Source of the DNA: an uncultured Granulosicoccus sp.
GTDB taxonomy: Bacteria; Pseudomonadota; Gammaproteobacteria; Granulosicoccales; Granulosicoccaceae
DNA length: 64,000 nucleotides
Assembly (NCBI GenBank): GCA_947499955.1
Contig: CANMQI010000002.1
Span: 310,001-374,000, forward strand
Direction: 5' to 3'
Part shown: one piece after another, positions 1 through 10,829 of the stretch
How the letters are laid out: each line of letters opens with the position of its first letter
How positions within the stretch are numbered: position 1 is the first letter of the stretch
Program-made: the position numbers and the translations under genes
The notes under the pieces: generated by a model
Database searches by the model: none
The model's input: only the letters and a program-made list of their open reading frames with translations
What the model was told of the DNA's origin: nothing

Positions 1-2
1 AC

Positions 3-2471
3 GTGCAGCAGCTGCGCGAGGTGCAGTTACAGCTGCCGCTGCGCATCTTCACGGCTGAAGGCGACCTGATCGCCGAATACGGGGAAAAGCGCCGGGAACC
101 CGTGATGATCTCCGAGGTTCCGGACAGTCTGAAGAACGCCATCATTGCGGCGGAAGACCAGACTTTCTATACGCATCCCGGGGTGGCCTGGCAAGGATTG
201 GCGCGAGCAGCCTTCTATCTGATCAAGACCGGTCGCAAAGGGCCGGGGGGCAGTACCATCACCATGCAGGTGGCGCGTAACTTCTTCCTGAGCAACGACC
301 GCACCTACGATCGCAAGATTCGTGAAATATTTCTCTCCTTCAAGATCGAAAGCGAGCTGGCCAAGGACGAAATTCTCGAGCTGTACATCAACAAGATCTA
401 CTTGGGAACGCGCTCCTACGGTTTTGCCGCAGCGTCACGGGTCTATTACGGCAAACCGATCACGGAGCTGGAAGTCGCTGAATCCGCCATGTTGGCTGGT
501 CTGCCCAAGGCACCTTCGCGCTACAACCCCATCGTCAACCCCGAACGAGCCCTGATTCGTCGAGACTACGTTCTGGGTCGGATGGTCGCGCTCAACATGA
601 TCGACCAGGCCACCTACGATGATGCCCTGTCGAGACAGGTTACCGCCCGGCTGCATTCTTCCGAGCCTGATGTGGAAGCCGATTACGTTGGTGAGATGGC
701 ACGAGCGCGGGTGGAACAGCTGTTTGGCAAGAACTGGGCTAACGCCGGTTACCGAGTCTTTACCTCCATTCGTGCGGATCAGCAACGTGCCGCCAACAAG
801 GCGCTGCGCACCGCCTTGTACGATTATGAGCGGCGGCATGGTTACGTCGGGCCTATAACGCAGCTCGATGAAGAAACACTGGCAGACCCCGAAGCCCTGT
901 CGGCTGCTCTGGAGGAACTGTCCAACCCGGGCGATCTGGTGCCGGCTGCCGTCATGTCGCTGGGCGATGATAATACCGCAACGGTCGTGATGCCCAACGG
1001 TGTCGAGCATGTGCTGCCGTTCGAGGATGTCGAATGGGCACGCAAGCGCATAGCCATCGATTCCAGAGGCGACGAAATCACACAGGTGTCCGACGTACTG
1101 GTGGTGGGTGACGTGATTGCCCTGCAGCAGCTTGACGACGGTTCGGTCAGATTCGTGCAGGAGCCTCATGTCGAGGGCGCCTTCATTGCGCTGGCGCCCG
1201 ATACTGGTGAGATCACGGCTCTGGTAGGTGGTTATGACTACTATCGCAGCAAGTTCAACCGGGCGACACAGGCAAGACGTCAGCCTGGTTCCACGTTCAA
1301 GCCCTTCATCTACTCGGCGGCGCTGAATGCGGGCGATACTCCGGCCACCATCTATAATGATGCGCCAGTGGTTTTTCACGACAGTGCGCTGGAAGGTGAA
1401 TGGCGGCCGTCGAACTACAGCGGACGCTTTTTTGGCCCCACACGCTTGCGCGAGGCTCTGGTGAAGTCCAGAAATCTGGTGTCCGTCAGGGTGTTGAGAG
1501 AGATCGGTATCCCCTATGCGGTGGATTACGCCCAGCGGTTCGGCTTCGCACCGGGCCACTTGCCACCGGATCTGTCGCTGGCGCTGGGTAATGCCTCGGT
1601 CACGCCCATGGAGATGAGCGGAGCTTTCGCTGTCTTTGCCAATGGAGGCTACAAGGTGACTCCTCACTTCATCGATCGCGTTGAAGACCCACGCGGTAAT
1701 GTCATATACAGCACCCCCAAGGTGGTTTTCTGTGATGACTGTGATCCGATGTTCGCCAATCCGCTGGCCTCCGAGCTGGGTGCGGATAGCGATGTCGCCG
1801 GCACAGACGAACCGGCCAGCGGTGCGGCCAATGCGGATGATGATGAGAGTCTGGCGGTCTTGCTGGATGAAGATGCCACGGCGGCGGAAAGTGCAGCTGC
1901 CAGTCCGGAGTTGAAGAAGGTTCAGCTGGATACGGTGGATGCGCCGCGGGTCATTGATGAACGCAATGCTTATCTGATGACCAGCATGATGCGCGAAGTG
2001 GTGCAGCGCGGCACGGCCCGTCGCGCTGGTGAGGCGTTGCAGCGTAACGATCTGGCAGGCAAGACCGGTACGACCAACAACCAGCTGGATGCCTGGTTCG
2101 TCGGTTTCAACCCGGAAGTGGTGGCGGCAGCCTGGATCGGGTCAGATGGCCTTGACCCGTTGGGCCGGGGCGAGGCTGGCGGGGTGGCAGCGTTACCGAT
2201 GTGGACCAGTTTCATGGCGGATGTCGTCACTGGCACCCCTGAAGAGGAGTTCACGCCACCGGCAGGCATCACCACGGTACGTATCGATCGCAAGACAGGC
2301 GAACCTGGCGCAGGCGACAACACCATGCTGGAGCTGTTCATGGAAGACAATATGCCGGACGAGGCGGCTATCCGCCGGGCTGCTGCGGTCAACGCATCGG
2401 CCGAGGGTGAGGCTGCGCCCGTAGACAAGAGTCGCAGTGAAAAGGTCGAAGAGGTCGAACAGCTGTTCTAG
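3..2471 (+). CDS. mrcA: Penicillin-binding protein 1A, 5' partial
   Basis: Bifunctional class A PBP that polymerises lipid II into glycan strands and cross-links the peptides on the outer face of the inner membrane. The open frame enters from the left edge of the window, so the cytoplasmic tail and membrane anchor are missing and the GTG at position 3 is unlikely to be the true start. The glycosyltransferase domain comes first, with EDQTFYTHPG at about residue 51 and GGSTITMQ at about residue 90. The transpeptidase domain follows, with STFK (active-site Ser) at about residue 430, SRN and KTGT at about residue 687. An acidic, Ala/Asp-rich insert of roughly 60 residues lies between SRN and KTGT. 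Assignment to class A PBP is secure; 1A rather than another class A member rests on length and overall layout. Confidence 0.93.
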   Translation: MQQLREVQLQLPLRIFTAEGDLIAEYGEKRREPVMISEVPDSLKNAIIAAEDQTFYTHPGVAWQGLARAAFYLIKTGRKGPGGSTITMQVARNFFLSNDRTYDRKIREIFLSFKIESELAKDEILELYINKIYLGTRSYGFAAASRVYYGKPITELEVAESAMLAGLPKAPSRYNPIVNPERALIRRDYVLGRMVALNMIDQATYDDALSRQVTARLHSSEPDVEADYVGEMARARVEQLFGKNWANAGYRVFTSIRADQQRAANKALRTALYDYERRHGYVGPITQLDEETLADPEALSAALEELSNPGDLVPAAVMSLGDDNTATVVMPNGVEHVLPFEDVEWARKRIAIDSRGDEITQVSDVLVVGDVIALQQLDDGSVRFVQEPHVEGAFIALAPDTGEITALVGGYDYYRSKFNRATQARRQPGSTFKPFIYSAALNAGDTPATIYNDAPVVFHDSALEGEWRPSNYSGRFFGPTRLREALVKSRNLVSVRVLREIGIPYAVDYAQRFGFAPGHLPPDLSLALGNASVTPMEMSGAFAVFANGGYKVTPHFIDRVEDPRGNVIYSTPKVVFCDDCDPMFANPLASELGADSDVAGTDEPASGAANADDDESLAVLLDEDATAAESAAASPELKKVQLDTVDAPRVIDERNAYLMTSMMREVVQRGTARRAGEALQRNDLAGKTGTTNNQLDAWFVGFNPEVVAAAWIGSDGLDPLGRGEAGGVAALPMWTSFMADVVTGTPEEEFTPPAGITTVRIDRKTGEPGAGDNTMLELFMEDNMPDEAAIRRAAAVNASAEGEAAPVDKSRSEKVEEVEQLF

Positions 2472-2492
2472 GGGGTTGGGTTGGATTGCCGA

Positions 2493-2744
2493 ATGGGCGA
2501 TCGGGCAAGTTTTACGGACGAAAAATACATCATTGAAAACGGCGACGCACTCGGTGGCAGAAATCTGCAAGGGTCCAACCTGTTCGCAAGCGATGCCAGA
2601 ATGTCTCTTGACAGTGTGACGCTACGCTCAAGCTCATCGTATGGGTATTACTAAGAAGGAAGCGACGTCATTATAGACAGGGCTGACAATATCAGCATTG
2701 ACAACAATGCAAGGCAGGATGTCGTGAACCTGGCGGTGCGTTGA
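2493..2744 (+). pseudogene. Possible gene remnant in a 407-base gap
   Basis: The gap 2472-2878 holds no convincing complete gene. One plus-strand frame reads from ATG 2493 for 53 codons to TAA 2652-2654 and then stays open in the same frame to TGA 2742-2744. The conceptual product is rich in Ser, Asp and Asn, including LRSSSSYGYY before the first stop and IDRADNISIDNNARQD after it, a composition typical of secreted or repeat proteins. There is no good ribosome binding site before 2493. It could be the decayed end of a lost gene, a short orphan gene or chance; I recognise no family. Confidence 0.2.
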
Positions 2745-2878
2745 GTCCGGTGATGGGCTGTACGAGCCAGATCAGGAGGGCGGAGTGTGTCGTTGACATT
2801 GCGCGTGTCCAGGTTCAACCCATAGCCATCCGGCGAGCATTGTCCGTTGCTGTGGAAGCTCTCAGGCGACCAGTCAGG

Positions 2879-4165
2879 TCAAGACCTCACAGGTGAGCTG
2901 TTACTGATGATGACTCTGATTGCGCTCAGAGTCTTGGCCACTTCATCTGTCGTGTTGTAGTGGCACATCGACACACGAATGCAATCGGGCAGGTTCAGTG
3001 GAAGCAGTACATTGCCGCTGTAGTGGTCAGCCTTGCGGGTGTGGGTGCGAATTCCCTGCTGTTTCAACCGTTCGACAATGTCGGTTGACGCAACGCCGTC
3101 AACGACGAAAGACACGGTGCCTTCACGACCGGGGTTGTCTGCTCCGGCGATAATGGTGACGCCATTCATGCTTCGAAGCCCGGGCAGGTTCGCAGTGCCG
3201 TTGATCAAGGCATTGGTCAAGTGCGTTTCATAGGCGTGAATCGCTCTGCCAGCAGCCTCGATGCGTTGCCGAGTGCCGGTCTCATCCGAGACCTCGCCGC
3301 CCAGCCAGTCAACATACTCGACAACGTTGGAGATAGTTGCAAAGGCACCGGTGTCGCGTGTGCCCAATTCCCAGTTACTGACAGGCCCGCCATTCAAGGC
3401 TTCATGCGGCAGTTCGGTGAGTCGGTCTGAGATCCAGGCGATGCCATAGCCGTGGCGTGAGAATACCTTGTAGGGTGAAATCGCATAGCCGTCGACATCA
3501 TAGGCTTCCAGGTCCATCTGACCGTGCGCGGCGTGCTGAATACCGTCGACAATGATGAAGCAACTCGGCGCCACGGCACGGATCGCTGTGGAAATGGCAG
3601 CGACATCCATACCAATGCCGGTGACGGGGGAGGCGTGCAGAATGGTTGCTACCGCAACATCCGGTGTCATGTGAGAGGCGTAATCCGCGGCAGTGACAAG
3701 ACCTGAAGCATCGTCATGTGGCACATTCACGTATTCCATCTCGGTGGCGCTGGCCCAGTGCCTTGCAGCGCTACGACTGGAAGGGTGTTCGATGGAACTA
3801 CCAATGACCCTGGAGCCCTTCGGCGCATTGAGGCAGGCGGTGCGGATCATGCGAAACAGCAGCTCCGTGCCGGTTTCGCCGACAATGAACTGGCCTGAGG
3901 CTGGGTTCATGAACACCCGCAAGTCAGCACGGGCTTTCTCGATGGTGCTGGAAAGCGCCGCCGCCGCCGGATTGTCGCGGCCCTGGTTATCAGGAATGGC
4001 CGCGTAGAACGCCGAGGTCTCGACCACGGATTTCAGTGTCAGGGCGCCACCGCCGTTTTCCAGGTAGATGCGCGGGCCCTGAAAGGGGCAGCTCTCTACA
4101 TGGGCAAAACGATCCCGAATTGCCGCGATGAGAGCGGGGTTGTCCTGGATCATTGGGCTATCCAT
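2879..4165 (-). CDS. Class V aminotransferase, cysteine desulfurase-like
   Basis: PLP-dependent fold-type I enzyme of the class V aminotransferase family. The Lys in SPYKVFSRHG (middle of the protein) is the expected Schiff-base lysine, preceded by the aspartate of IIVDGIQHAAHG that contacts the PLP ring nitrogen. The N-terminal RIYLENGGGAL resembles the YLDNAA opening of the family. A C-terminal region with RVSMCHYNT matches the small domain. I do not see the mobile catalytic Cys loop of a typical IscS/SufS, so cysteine desulfurase activity is not certain and the substrate is unknown. Start chosen at ATG 4165; in-frame alternatives are GTG 4183 and ATG 4153. It is separated from hemE by about 60 bases and could be the last gene of that transcript. 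Confidence 0.8.
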   Translation of the reverse strand: MDSPMIQDNPALIAAIRDRFAHVESCPFQGPRIYLENGGGALTLKSVVETSAFYAAIPDNQGRDNPAAAALSSTIEKARADLRVFMNPASGQFIVGETGTELLFRMIRTACLNAPKGSRVIGSSIEHPSSRSAARHWASATEMEYVNVPHDDASGLVTAADYASHMTPDVAVATILHASPVTGIGMDVAAISTAIRAVAPSCFIIVDGIQHAAHGQMDLEAYDVDGYAISPYKVFSRHGYGIAWISDRLTELPHEALNGGPVSNWELGTRDTGAFATISNVVEYVDWLGGEVSDETGTRQRIEAAGRAIHAYETHLTNALINGTANLPGLRSMNGVTIIAGADNPGREGTVSFVVDGVASTDIVERLKQQGIRTHTRKADHYSGNVLLPLNLPDCIRVSMCHYNTTDEVAKTLSAIRVIISNSSPVRS

Positions 4166-4228
4166 CCTGTTCAGAGCCAACACGCATCATACGGAAAAGC
4201 AGGCGCGGGCAAGGGGAATCAGTACCTT

Positions 4229-5287
4229 CTAGCGCTGACTCAGCTCACGAACCGCTTCCACCATCACGCCCAGATGTTCCGGATTGACATGCTGGTGGAT
4301 GCCATGACCCAGGTTGAATACATGGCCCGGACCTTCACCGTAGCTGTCGAGCACACGCTTGACGTTGGCACGGATGCTCTCGGGTGAGCCGTACAGTGCG
4401 GAAGGATCCAGATTGCCCTGCAGGGCAACGCGGTCGCCGGTCTTGCGTCGGGCATCCGCCAGATCGATGGTCCAGTCGACACCCAGGCCGTCACAGCCTG
4501 TGTCGGCCATGATGTCCAGCCATTGTCCGCCGTTCTTGGTGAACAGCACGACGGGCACCTTGCGGCCATCGGCCTTGCGAGTCAGGCCGTCGACAATCTG
4601 CTGCATGTAGCGCAGGGAAAATTCGCGATAGTCGGCAGGTGACAGTACGCCACCCCAGGTATCGAAAATCATCAGGGACTGAGCACCGGCTTCCACCTGT
4701 GCATTGAGGTAGCTGATGACCGACTGTGCCGTCTTGTCCAGCATCTCGTGGAGCAGGGCAGGGTCGGCAAACAGCATGCCCTTGATCTTGGAAAAATCCT
4801 TGGTGCCGCCGCCTTCAACCATGTAGGTTGCCAGAGTCCAGGGGCTGCCAGAGAAACCGATCAGAGGAACACGGCCGTTGAGTTCGCGGCGAATGGTGCT
4901 GACAGCATCCATGACATAACGCAGCTTGTCGGTCGGGTCGGGTACAGGCAATTTCTCCACATCGGCCCGCGTGCGCACCGGGTTGGAGAATTTGGGGCCT
5001 TCGCCTGTTTCGAAATGCAGGCCCAGTCCCATGGCATCAGGAATGGTGAGGATGTCGGAGAACAGGATGGCAGCATCCAGATTGAAACGATCAATCGGCT
5101 GCAGAGTGACTTCGCAGGCCAGTTCCGGGTTGCTGCACAGTGACATGAAGTCGCCTGCCTGCTGACGCACTCGCAGGTATTCAGGCAGGTAACGACCAGC
5201 CTGACGCATCACCCAGACGGGCGTGCGTTCCGTGTCCTCGCGGTTCAGGGCGCGGAGGTAGAGGTCGTTCTGCAGAGCAGCAGTCAT
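4229..5287 (-). CDS. hemE: Uroporphyrinogen decarboxylase
   Basis: Cytoplasmic enzyme of haem biosynthesis that removes four carboxylates from uroporphyrinogen III to give coproporphyrinogen III. The 352-residue length is normal. The N-terminal signature [17 protein letters not shown] contains the substrate-binding Arg residues, and the FSDIL stretch after NLDAAI supplies the conserved catalytic Asp. [17 protein letters not shown] and the C-terminal [15 protein letters not shown] are also family hallmarks. It lies 23 bases downstream of gltD on the same strand, an arrangement common in gammaproteobacteria, so the two are probably co-transcribed. Confidence 0.97.
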   Translation of the reverse strand: MTAALQNDLYLRALNREDTERTPVWVMRQAGRYLPEYLRVRQQAGDFMSLCSNPELACEVTLQPIDRFNLDAAILFSDILTIPDAMGLGLHFETGEGPKFSNPVRTRADVEKLPVPDPTDKLRYVMDAVSTIRRELNGRVPLIGFSGSPWTLATYMVEGGGTKDFSKIKGMLFADPALLHEMLDKTAQSVISYLNAQVEAGAQSLMIFDTWGGVLSPADYREFSLRYMQQIVDGLTRKADGRKVPVVLFTKNGGQWLDIMADTGCDGLGVDWTIDLADARRKTGDRVALQGNLDPSALYGSPESIRANVKRVLDSYGEGPGHVFNLGHGIHQHVNPEHLGVMVEAVRELSQR

Positions 5288-5310
5288 GGTTACATTGAAC
5301 TGGATGACCG

Positions 5311-6786
<1,476 letters not shown>

Positions 6787-6801
6787 TCAAAAGGGGCAGT
6801 A

Positions 6802-7251
6802 TCAGCCGTTCAGGCGATCCTTGATCGACTTGCTGACGACACTCATGTCAGCGCGGCCCTGCATTTTTGGCTTCACAATGGCCATGACCTTGCCCATGTC
6901 CTTGACCGAAGTGGCTTCGGTTTCGACGATGGCGCCATCAATCAATGCCATGATTTCGGCCTCGCTCATGGCTTCGGGCAGGTAGGTCTGGATCAGTGCG
7001 GCTTCAGACTCTTCCTGAGCGACGAGATCGTCACGACCGGCGGCTGAATACTGACTGATGGACTCGCGGCGCTGCTTCAGCAGCTTGTCGAGTATGGCAA
7101 TGGTTGCGGTCTCATCAAGCTCGATGCGTTCATCGACTTCTTTTTGCTTGATGGCAGCTGACATCAGGCGCAACGTGGCAAGGCGAGGTTTGTCGCCTGC
7201 TTTCATCGCAGTCTTGATGTCATCCAGAACGCGTTGACGGGTATCACTCAT
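6802..7251 (-). CDS. GatB/YqeY domain protein
   Basis: Small cytoplasmic protein of the YqeY family, related to the C-terminal tRNA-binding domain of the GatB amidotransferase subunit. At 149 residues it covers the full family length. Characteristic features are TLRLMSAAIKQKEVDER near the N-terminus, a helical middle rich in Glu and Lys, and the C-terminal KDMGKVMAIVKPKMQGRADMS. The family often follows rpsU, as here, but its cellular role is poorly defined. I chose ATG 7251 over the GTG one codon upstream. Confidence 0.93.
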   Translation of the reverse strand: MSDTRQRVLDDIKTAMKAGDKPRLATLRLMSAAIKQKEVDERIELDETATIAILDKLLKQRRESISQYSAAGRDDLVAQEESEAALIQTYLPEAMSEAEIMALIDGAIVETEATSVKDMGKVMAIVKPKMQGRADMSVVSKSIKDRLNG

Positions 7252-7400
7252 CACGTGGATCCGAAGGACAGCTAGAAGGGATGCGCACGGTAAAACCGTT
7301 GAGATTGACTCAACCTGAGGCGGTGCCGACGCACACTAAATTACAGGTACTGCAAAAAGCGGTAGAGCTGACTTCACTCTACCAGCAAAACAGATGCAAT

Positions 7401-7426
7401 CAACCGGGACACACTGTGCCCGGTTG
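7401..7426 (-). terminator. Hairpin downstream of rpsU
   Basis: CAACCGGG at 7401-7408 pairs with CCCGGTTG at 7419-7426, and CAC/GTG can extend the stem inside the loop. Read on the minus strand it follows the rpsU stop by about 20 bases. A TTTT run appears about nine bases after the stem, later than in an ideal intrinsic terminator. It may act as an attenuator that lets some transcripts continue into yqeY. Confidence 0.5.
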
Positions 7427-7448
7427 GCATCAGTCTTGATCTACGAGC

Positions 7449-7664
7449 TCAGTACAATCGAACGCGACGTGAAGACTCTTTGGAGACCTTCTTCTGGTGA
7501 CGTTTGACGGCCGCTGCTGCCTTGCGCTTACGCTCGGTAGTGGGCTTCTCATAGAATTCACGGCGGCGAGTCTCAGTGAGAACTCCGGCTTTTTCACAGG
7601 ATCGCTTGAAGCGACGCAGTGCCATTTCGAAAGGCTCGTTTTCTTTGACGCGTACTGAAGGCAT
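7449..7664 (-). CDS. rpsU: 30S ribosomal protein S21
   Basis: Small, very basic ribosomal protein of 71 residues, the normal size, that helps the 30S subunit select mRNA during initiation. The N-terminal [28 protein letters not shown] and the basic tail with [13 protein letters not shown] are diagnostic. It is transcribed divergently from tsaD, which is the usual gammaproteobacterial arrangement. The genes that normally follow it (dnaG and rpoD) are not here. Confidence 0.98.
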   Translation of the reverse strand: MPSVRVKENEPFEMALRRFKRSCEKAGVLTETRRREFYEKPTTERKRKAAAAVKRHQKKVSKESSRRVRLY

Positions 7665-7699
7665 TAATGAATTACTCGGTGAATCGCGGAAAGTTCTCT

Positions 7700-7729
7700 A
7701 GTATAACGGTTTTCGGTCCAATTGCTCAA
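7700..7729 (-). promoter_or_regulatory. Predicted sigma-70 promoter for rpsU
   Basis: On the minus strand the -35 element is TTGAGC (7729-7724) and the -10 element TATACT (7705-7700), separated by 18 bases. Transcription would start about 30 bases before the rpsU ATG. The -10 box differs from consensus at one base. Confidence 0.55.
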
Positions 7730-7900
7730 GGTACACGAAAAATCAGGCTGGTCGAATTGGCGATATCGTCTCGATTGATACCAGATTCGTGTGCCCAAGC
7801 TGTCTCTGGCCCGTCCCGGAACCGGATCTGAGCGGCCGCCAGCGAAAAAACTTTAGAAAAAGTAACGCATCGACAGTGCTCAGAAAGCCCGTGTGCTCTG

Positions 7901-7928
7901 TTGAAGGCCGAAAAGCTGCTGTTACACT
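7901..7928 (+). promoter_or_regulatory. Predicted sigma-70 promoter for tsaD
   Basis: TTGAAG at 7901-7906 and TACACT at 7923-7928 are separated by 16 bases and lie just upstream of ATG 7952. The leader would be short. The rest of the rpsU-tsaD divergent region (7730-7900) shows no gene. Confidence 0.45.
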
Positions 7929-7951
7929 CGCCGGATTTTACGGAAAGTCGA

Positions 7952-8983
7952 ATGATTACTCTCGGAATCGAGAGCTCCTGTGACGAAACGGGGCTGGCTC
8001 TCTACTGTACCGAGCGGGGCCTGTTGTCCCATGCTCTGTTCAGCCAGGTGGATCTGCATGCGCTTTATGGTGGCGTAGTACCCGAACTGGCCTCACGCGA
8101 TCACGTCAGACGCCTGGTGCCGCTGACCCGGCAGGTCTGTCAGGAGGCCGGTATACAGCTGGCAGATATCGAGGGCGTGGCCTATACCGCTGGGCCGGGA
8201 CTGGCAGGCGCGCTGTTGACGGGGGCAATGATGGCTCGCGGACTGGCCTGGGCGCTGCAATGTCCAGCGCTGGGTGTTCATCATCTGGAAGGTCATGTGT
8301 TGGCGCCCATGCTGGAGCCGGAGGCGCCGGAGTTTCCGTTCATCTGTTTGCTGGTATCCGGTGGACATACGCAGCTCATTCACGTGCAGGCACCGGGCGA
8401 TTATCGGTTGCTGGGAGAATCCATCGACGACGCCGCCGGCGAGGCCTTCGACAAGACGGCCAAGATGCTCGGATTGTCATACCCCGGTGGACCGGCCCTG
8501 TCCAGGCTGGCCGAGTCCGGTGATCGGGCGGCTGTCGCCTTGCCCCGGCCAATGATGGATCGACCGGATCTGGACTTCAGTTTCAGTGGTTTGAAAACAG
8601 CGGCGATAACCCGTTACAAGGCCTTCACCGGCAAGGATGAGGTCGACGCTGAGCAACTGACACAGTTCAAGGCCGACCTGGCGGCAGGTTTCGAGCAGGC
8701 GGTGGTGGATGTGCTGATCGGCAAGAGCCAGCGAGCCCTGCGTCAGACGGGATTGTCGCGACTGGTCATCTCAGGGGGCGTCAGTGCCAATCGCCAGCTG
8801 CGCAAGGCGGCTGACGCGCTCGTGGCGGATGGGGTGCAGGTGTACTACCCACGTTTGGAATTCTGTACCGACAATGGCGCCATGATTGCTCTGGCCGGTG
8901 CCAGTCGTCTGCAGCGTGGTGAGAGCAGCGATCTGGCGGTCAGCGTCAAGCCTCGCTGGCCGCTCGAGTCCTTGATGGTCTGA
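7952..8983 (+). CDS. tsaD: tRNA N6-threonylcarbamoyladenosine transferase
   Basis: Catalytic subunit of the t6A synthase, which transfers the threonylcarbamoyl group to A37 of tRNAs that read ANN codons. Length is 343 residues, as expected. The protein opens with the ASKHA-fold phosphate-binding loop [13 protein letters not shown]. The metal-binding motif HHLEGH lies at about residue 110, SGGHT follows, and DNGAMIA is near the C-terminus. The start at ATG 7952 is fixed by this conserved N-terminus. Its divergent pairing with rpsU is typical. Confidence 0.98.
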   Translation: MITLGIESSCDETGLALYCTERGLLSHALFSQVDLHALYGGVVPELASRDHVRRLVPLTRQVCQEAGIQLADIEGVAYTAGPGLAGALLTGAMMARGLAWALQCPALGVHHLEGHVLAPMLEPEAPEFPFICLLVSGGHTQLIHVQAPGDYRLLGESIDDAAGEAFDKTAKMLGLSYPGGPALSRLAESGDRAAVALPRPMMDRPDLDFSFSGLKTAAITRYKAFTGKDEVDAEQLTQFKADLAAGFEQAVVDVLIGKSQRALRQTGLSRLVISGGVSANRQLRKAADALVADGVQVYYPRLEFCTDNGAMIALAGASRLQRGESSDLAVSVKPRWPLESLMV

Positions 8984-9016
8984 AGCGTTCTTGCAAGCGT
9001 TCTTGCAAGCGTTCTG
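8983..9016. repeat. 12-base tandem repeat, nearly three copies
   Basis: The unit AAGCGTTCTTGC begins at 8983 and 8995, and a partial third copy begins at 9007. It begins at the tsaD stop codon and fills the gap between the convergent tsaD and plsY genes. GCAAG and CTTGC within it can pair, so each unit can also form a small hairpin. Confidence 0.85.
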
Positions 9017-9025
9017 GCGCGGCGC

Positions 9026-9631
9026 TCAGCGTTTGCCGATAAGTGGCTCGGTTCCGTTCAGCAGTCTCTGGATGTTGCCCCGGTGGGTGTAATAGAGAAA
9101 GGCGCCGATGACGACGAAGCCGGCGGCGAAGGTCTGATTGCCTTCGAACAGCAGATAGACCGGCACCAGGGCAAAGGTGACCAGAGCTGCCAGCGAGGAA
9201 CGTTTGAAGGCGAGGCTGACGGCCAGCCAGGTCAGCAAGGCCAGGGCGCCCACTGACAAGTCCAGGCCGAGCAGGGCGCCGAGCGCCGTGGCCACGCCCT
9301 TGCCACCTTCGAAGTTGAAGAATATCGGGTAGAGGTGGCCAAGGAAGGCTGCCAGTGCGGCCAGAGCGATGGTGGCGGGGTGGTCGAACAGGCTGGCGGT
9401 GATCGCAACGGGGGCAAAGCCCTTCAGCCCGTCGCCGAGCAGCGTCAGGATGGCGGGCAGCTTGCCGCCGACGCGCAGCACATTGGTGGCGCCGGGATTT
9501 CCCGACCCTGCGGTGCGCGGATCTTCAAGCCCCATGGCGCGACAGACCAGGATGGCGGCGGATACGGAGCCTGCAAGGTAGGCAAGTACAGCCACGAACA
9601 GGGCGGGTATGGCAAGATCTGCGCTGAACAC
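9026..9631 (-). CDS. plsY: Glycerol-3-phosphate acyltransferase PlsY
   Basis: Integral inner-membrane enzyme that acylates glycerol 3-phosphate from acyl phosphate, the first step in phospholipid synthesis. The signatures are all present: LAYLAGSVSAAIL near the start, GSGNPGATNVLR (first active-site loop), LGHLYPIFFNFEGGKGVATALG (second loop) and THRGNIQRLLNGTEP (third). There are several hydrophobic segments. No ATG precedes the first conserved segment. I chose GTG 9631, which gives a normal 201 residues and follows a possible TATATA -10 box near 9665; TTG 9709 is a longer alternative. Confidence 0.94.
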   Translation of the reverse strand: MFSADLAIPALFVAVLAYLAGSVSAAILVCRAMGLEDPRTAGSGNPGATNVLRVGGKLPAILTLLGDGLKGFAPVAITASLFDHPATIALAALAAFLGHLYPIFFNFEGGKGVATALGALLGLDLSVGALALLTWLAVSLAFKRSSLAALVTFALVPVYLLFEGNQTFAAGFVVIGAFLYYTHRGNIQRLLNGTEPLIGKR

Positions 9632-9767
9632 AAGTAGCGGGTGTCTGATTGAGTTGGCACCACTATATAAGAATCGTGACGACGGAATAAATGCCTGATG
9701 GCAAATCAAGACAGAAAAGGGGTTTCACCGTGTCCTTCGCAAGCCGGCAGCTCATGAGCCAGAACGC

Positions 9768-10712
9768 ATGAGTACGCTGATACAGCCGGGCCCGATGGCG
9801 CTGGTGCGCCGTCATTTCCAGAAGGCGGAAGCCGGATTCGATGCGCATGCGGCGGTATTCGAATCGGTCGGCGAGAGGCTGCGGGAGCGCCTCGATCTGT
9901 TGGCCATCGAGCCGCAGAGAGTGCTGGATCTGGGATGTCGCAGCGGCTACCAGCTGGAAGAATTGCAGCGACGCTATCCGCAGGCGCAGATTGTCGGCGC
10001 CGATCCGGCACCGGGACAGACTGTCGCGAGGGGCGAATCGTGGTCGCGCTGGTTGCGACGGCCCTGGACATCGGTACGCACCAGTCTGCAGGCTCCGGCA
10101 AATACACCCTGTACGCTGGCCTGCGACCCGCATGCCCTGCCGTTTGCCGATGGCAGTTTCGATCTGGTGGTCTCCAATCTGCTGTTGCCCTGGTGTCATT
10201 CGCCTCACCGGGTGTTCGAAGAGGTCGCCAGAATTCTGACGAACGGCGGCGCCTTCTTCTTTACCAGCGCCGGGCCTGACACCTTGCTTGAGTATCGCGC
10301 GGCCTGGGCCACCATTGACAGTCATCTTCACGGTTTCGGGCTGATAGACATGCATGACCTGGGAGATACGCTGATGGCCTCCGGGTTTGCAGCTCCGGTT
10401 CTGGACAGGGATAACCTGCGAGTCGACTATCCATCCATTCGAGCGCTGCAGAACGAGTTGCGTGAATTGGGCGCCGTCAATATCGCCAATGGCAGGCGTT
10501 ACGGACTGATGTCACCCAGTGTGAGACAGGCTCTGGATTCTGCCGCTGCAGATGACGAGCGCTTTGCCGTTACATTGGAATTGGTGCAAGGTCATGGCTG
10601 GAAGGGGGAGCTGGCCTTGCCGGGCCGGCGTACCGGGGACGAATACCGGGTATCGGCCGATAGTCTGCGTGGCAGTTGGGACAGGACCCGGGGTGGTGCG
10701 CCGGAAGAATAG
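9768..10712 (+). CDS. bioC: Malonyl-ACP O-methyltransferase-like protein (BioC-like)
   Basis: Class I SAM-dependent methyltransferase of 314 residues. VLDLGCRSGYQLEEL at about residue 52 is the SAM-binding motif I, and FDLVVSNLLLPWC is motif II. The C-terminal half matches BioC, with SAGPDTLLEYRAAW, DMHDLGDTLMASGFAAPVLD and the LRELGAVN segment. BioC methylates malonyl-ACP so that fatty acid synthase can build the pimeloyl chain of biotin. No other biotin gene lies nearby, and motif I ends GCRSG rather than the more usual GCGTG. A related but distinct substrate therefore remains possible. Confidence 0.75.
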   Translation: MSTLIQPGPMALVRRHFQKAEAGFDAHAAVFESVGERLRERLDLLAIEPQRVLDLGCRSGYQLEELQRRYPQAQIVGADPAPGQTVARGESWSRWLRRPWTSVRTSLQAPANTPCTLACDPHALPFADGSFDLVVSNLLLPWCHSPHRVFEEVARILTNGGAFFFTSAGPDTLLEYRAAWATIDSHLHGFGLIDMHDLGDTLMASGFAAPVLDRDNLRVDYPSIRALQNELRELGAVNIANGRRYGLMSPSVRQALDSAAADDERFAVTLELVQGHGWKGELALPGRRTGDEYRVSADSLRGSWDRTRGGAPEE

Positions 10713-10829
10713 CCGGGCGGGGTGTGGGTTGCAGTGGAACACATGCAGTCAACCATCCTGCTCCTGTCACCGTACAATAGGGCAGGTGGTGTTTGACAAG
10801 TTCCTTCGTGGTCAACTAGCAGTCAGCCA

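Noticed and set aside
435..1667. 410-codon open frame on the minus strand inside mrcA
   Set aside because: It lies fully antisense to a secure gene with all PBP motifs, and its product shows no motif or sensible hydrophobicity.
2493..2654. Complete small gene rather than a remnant
   Set aside because: No ribosome binding site and the same frame stays open after the stop, so a genuine 53-residue gene is less likely than decay; kept only as low confidence.
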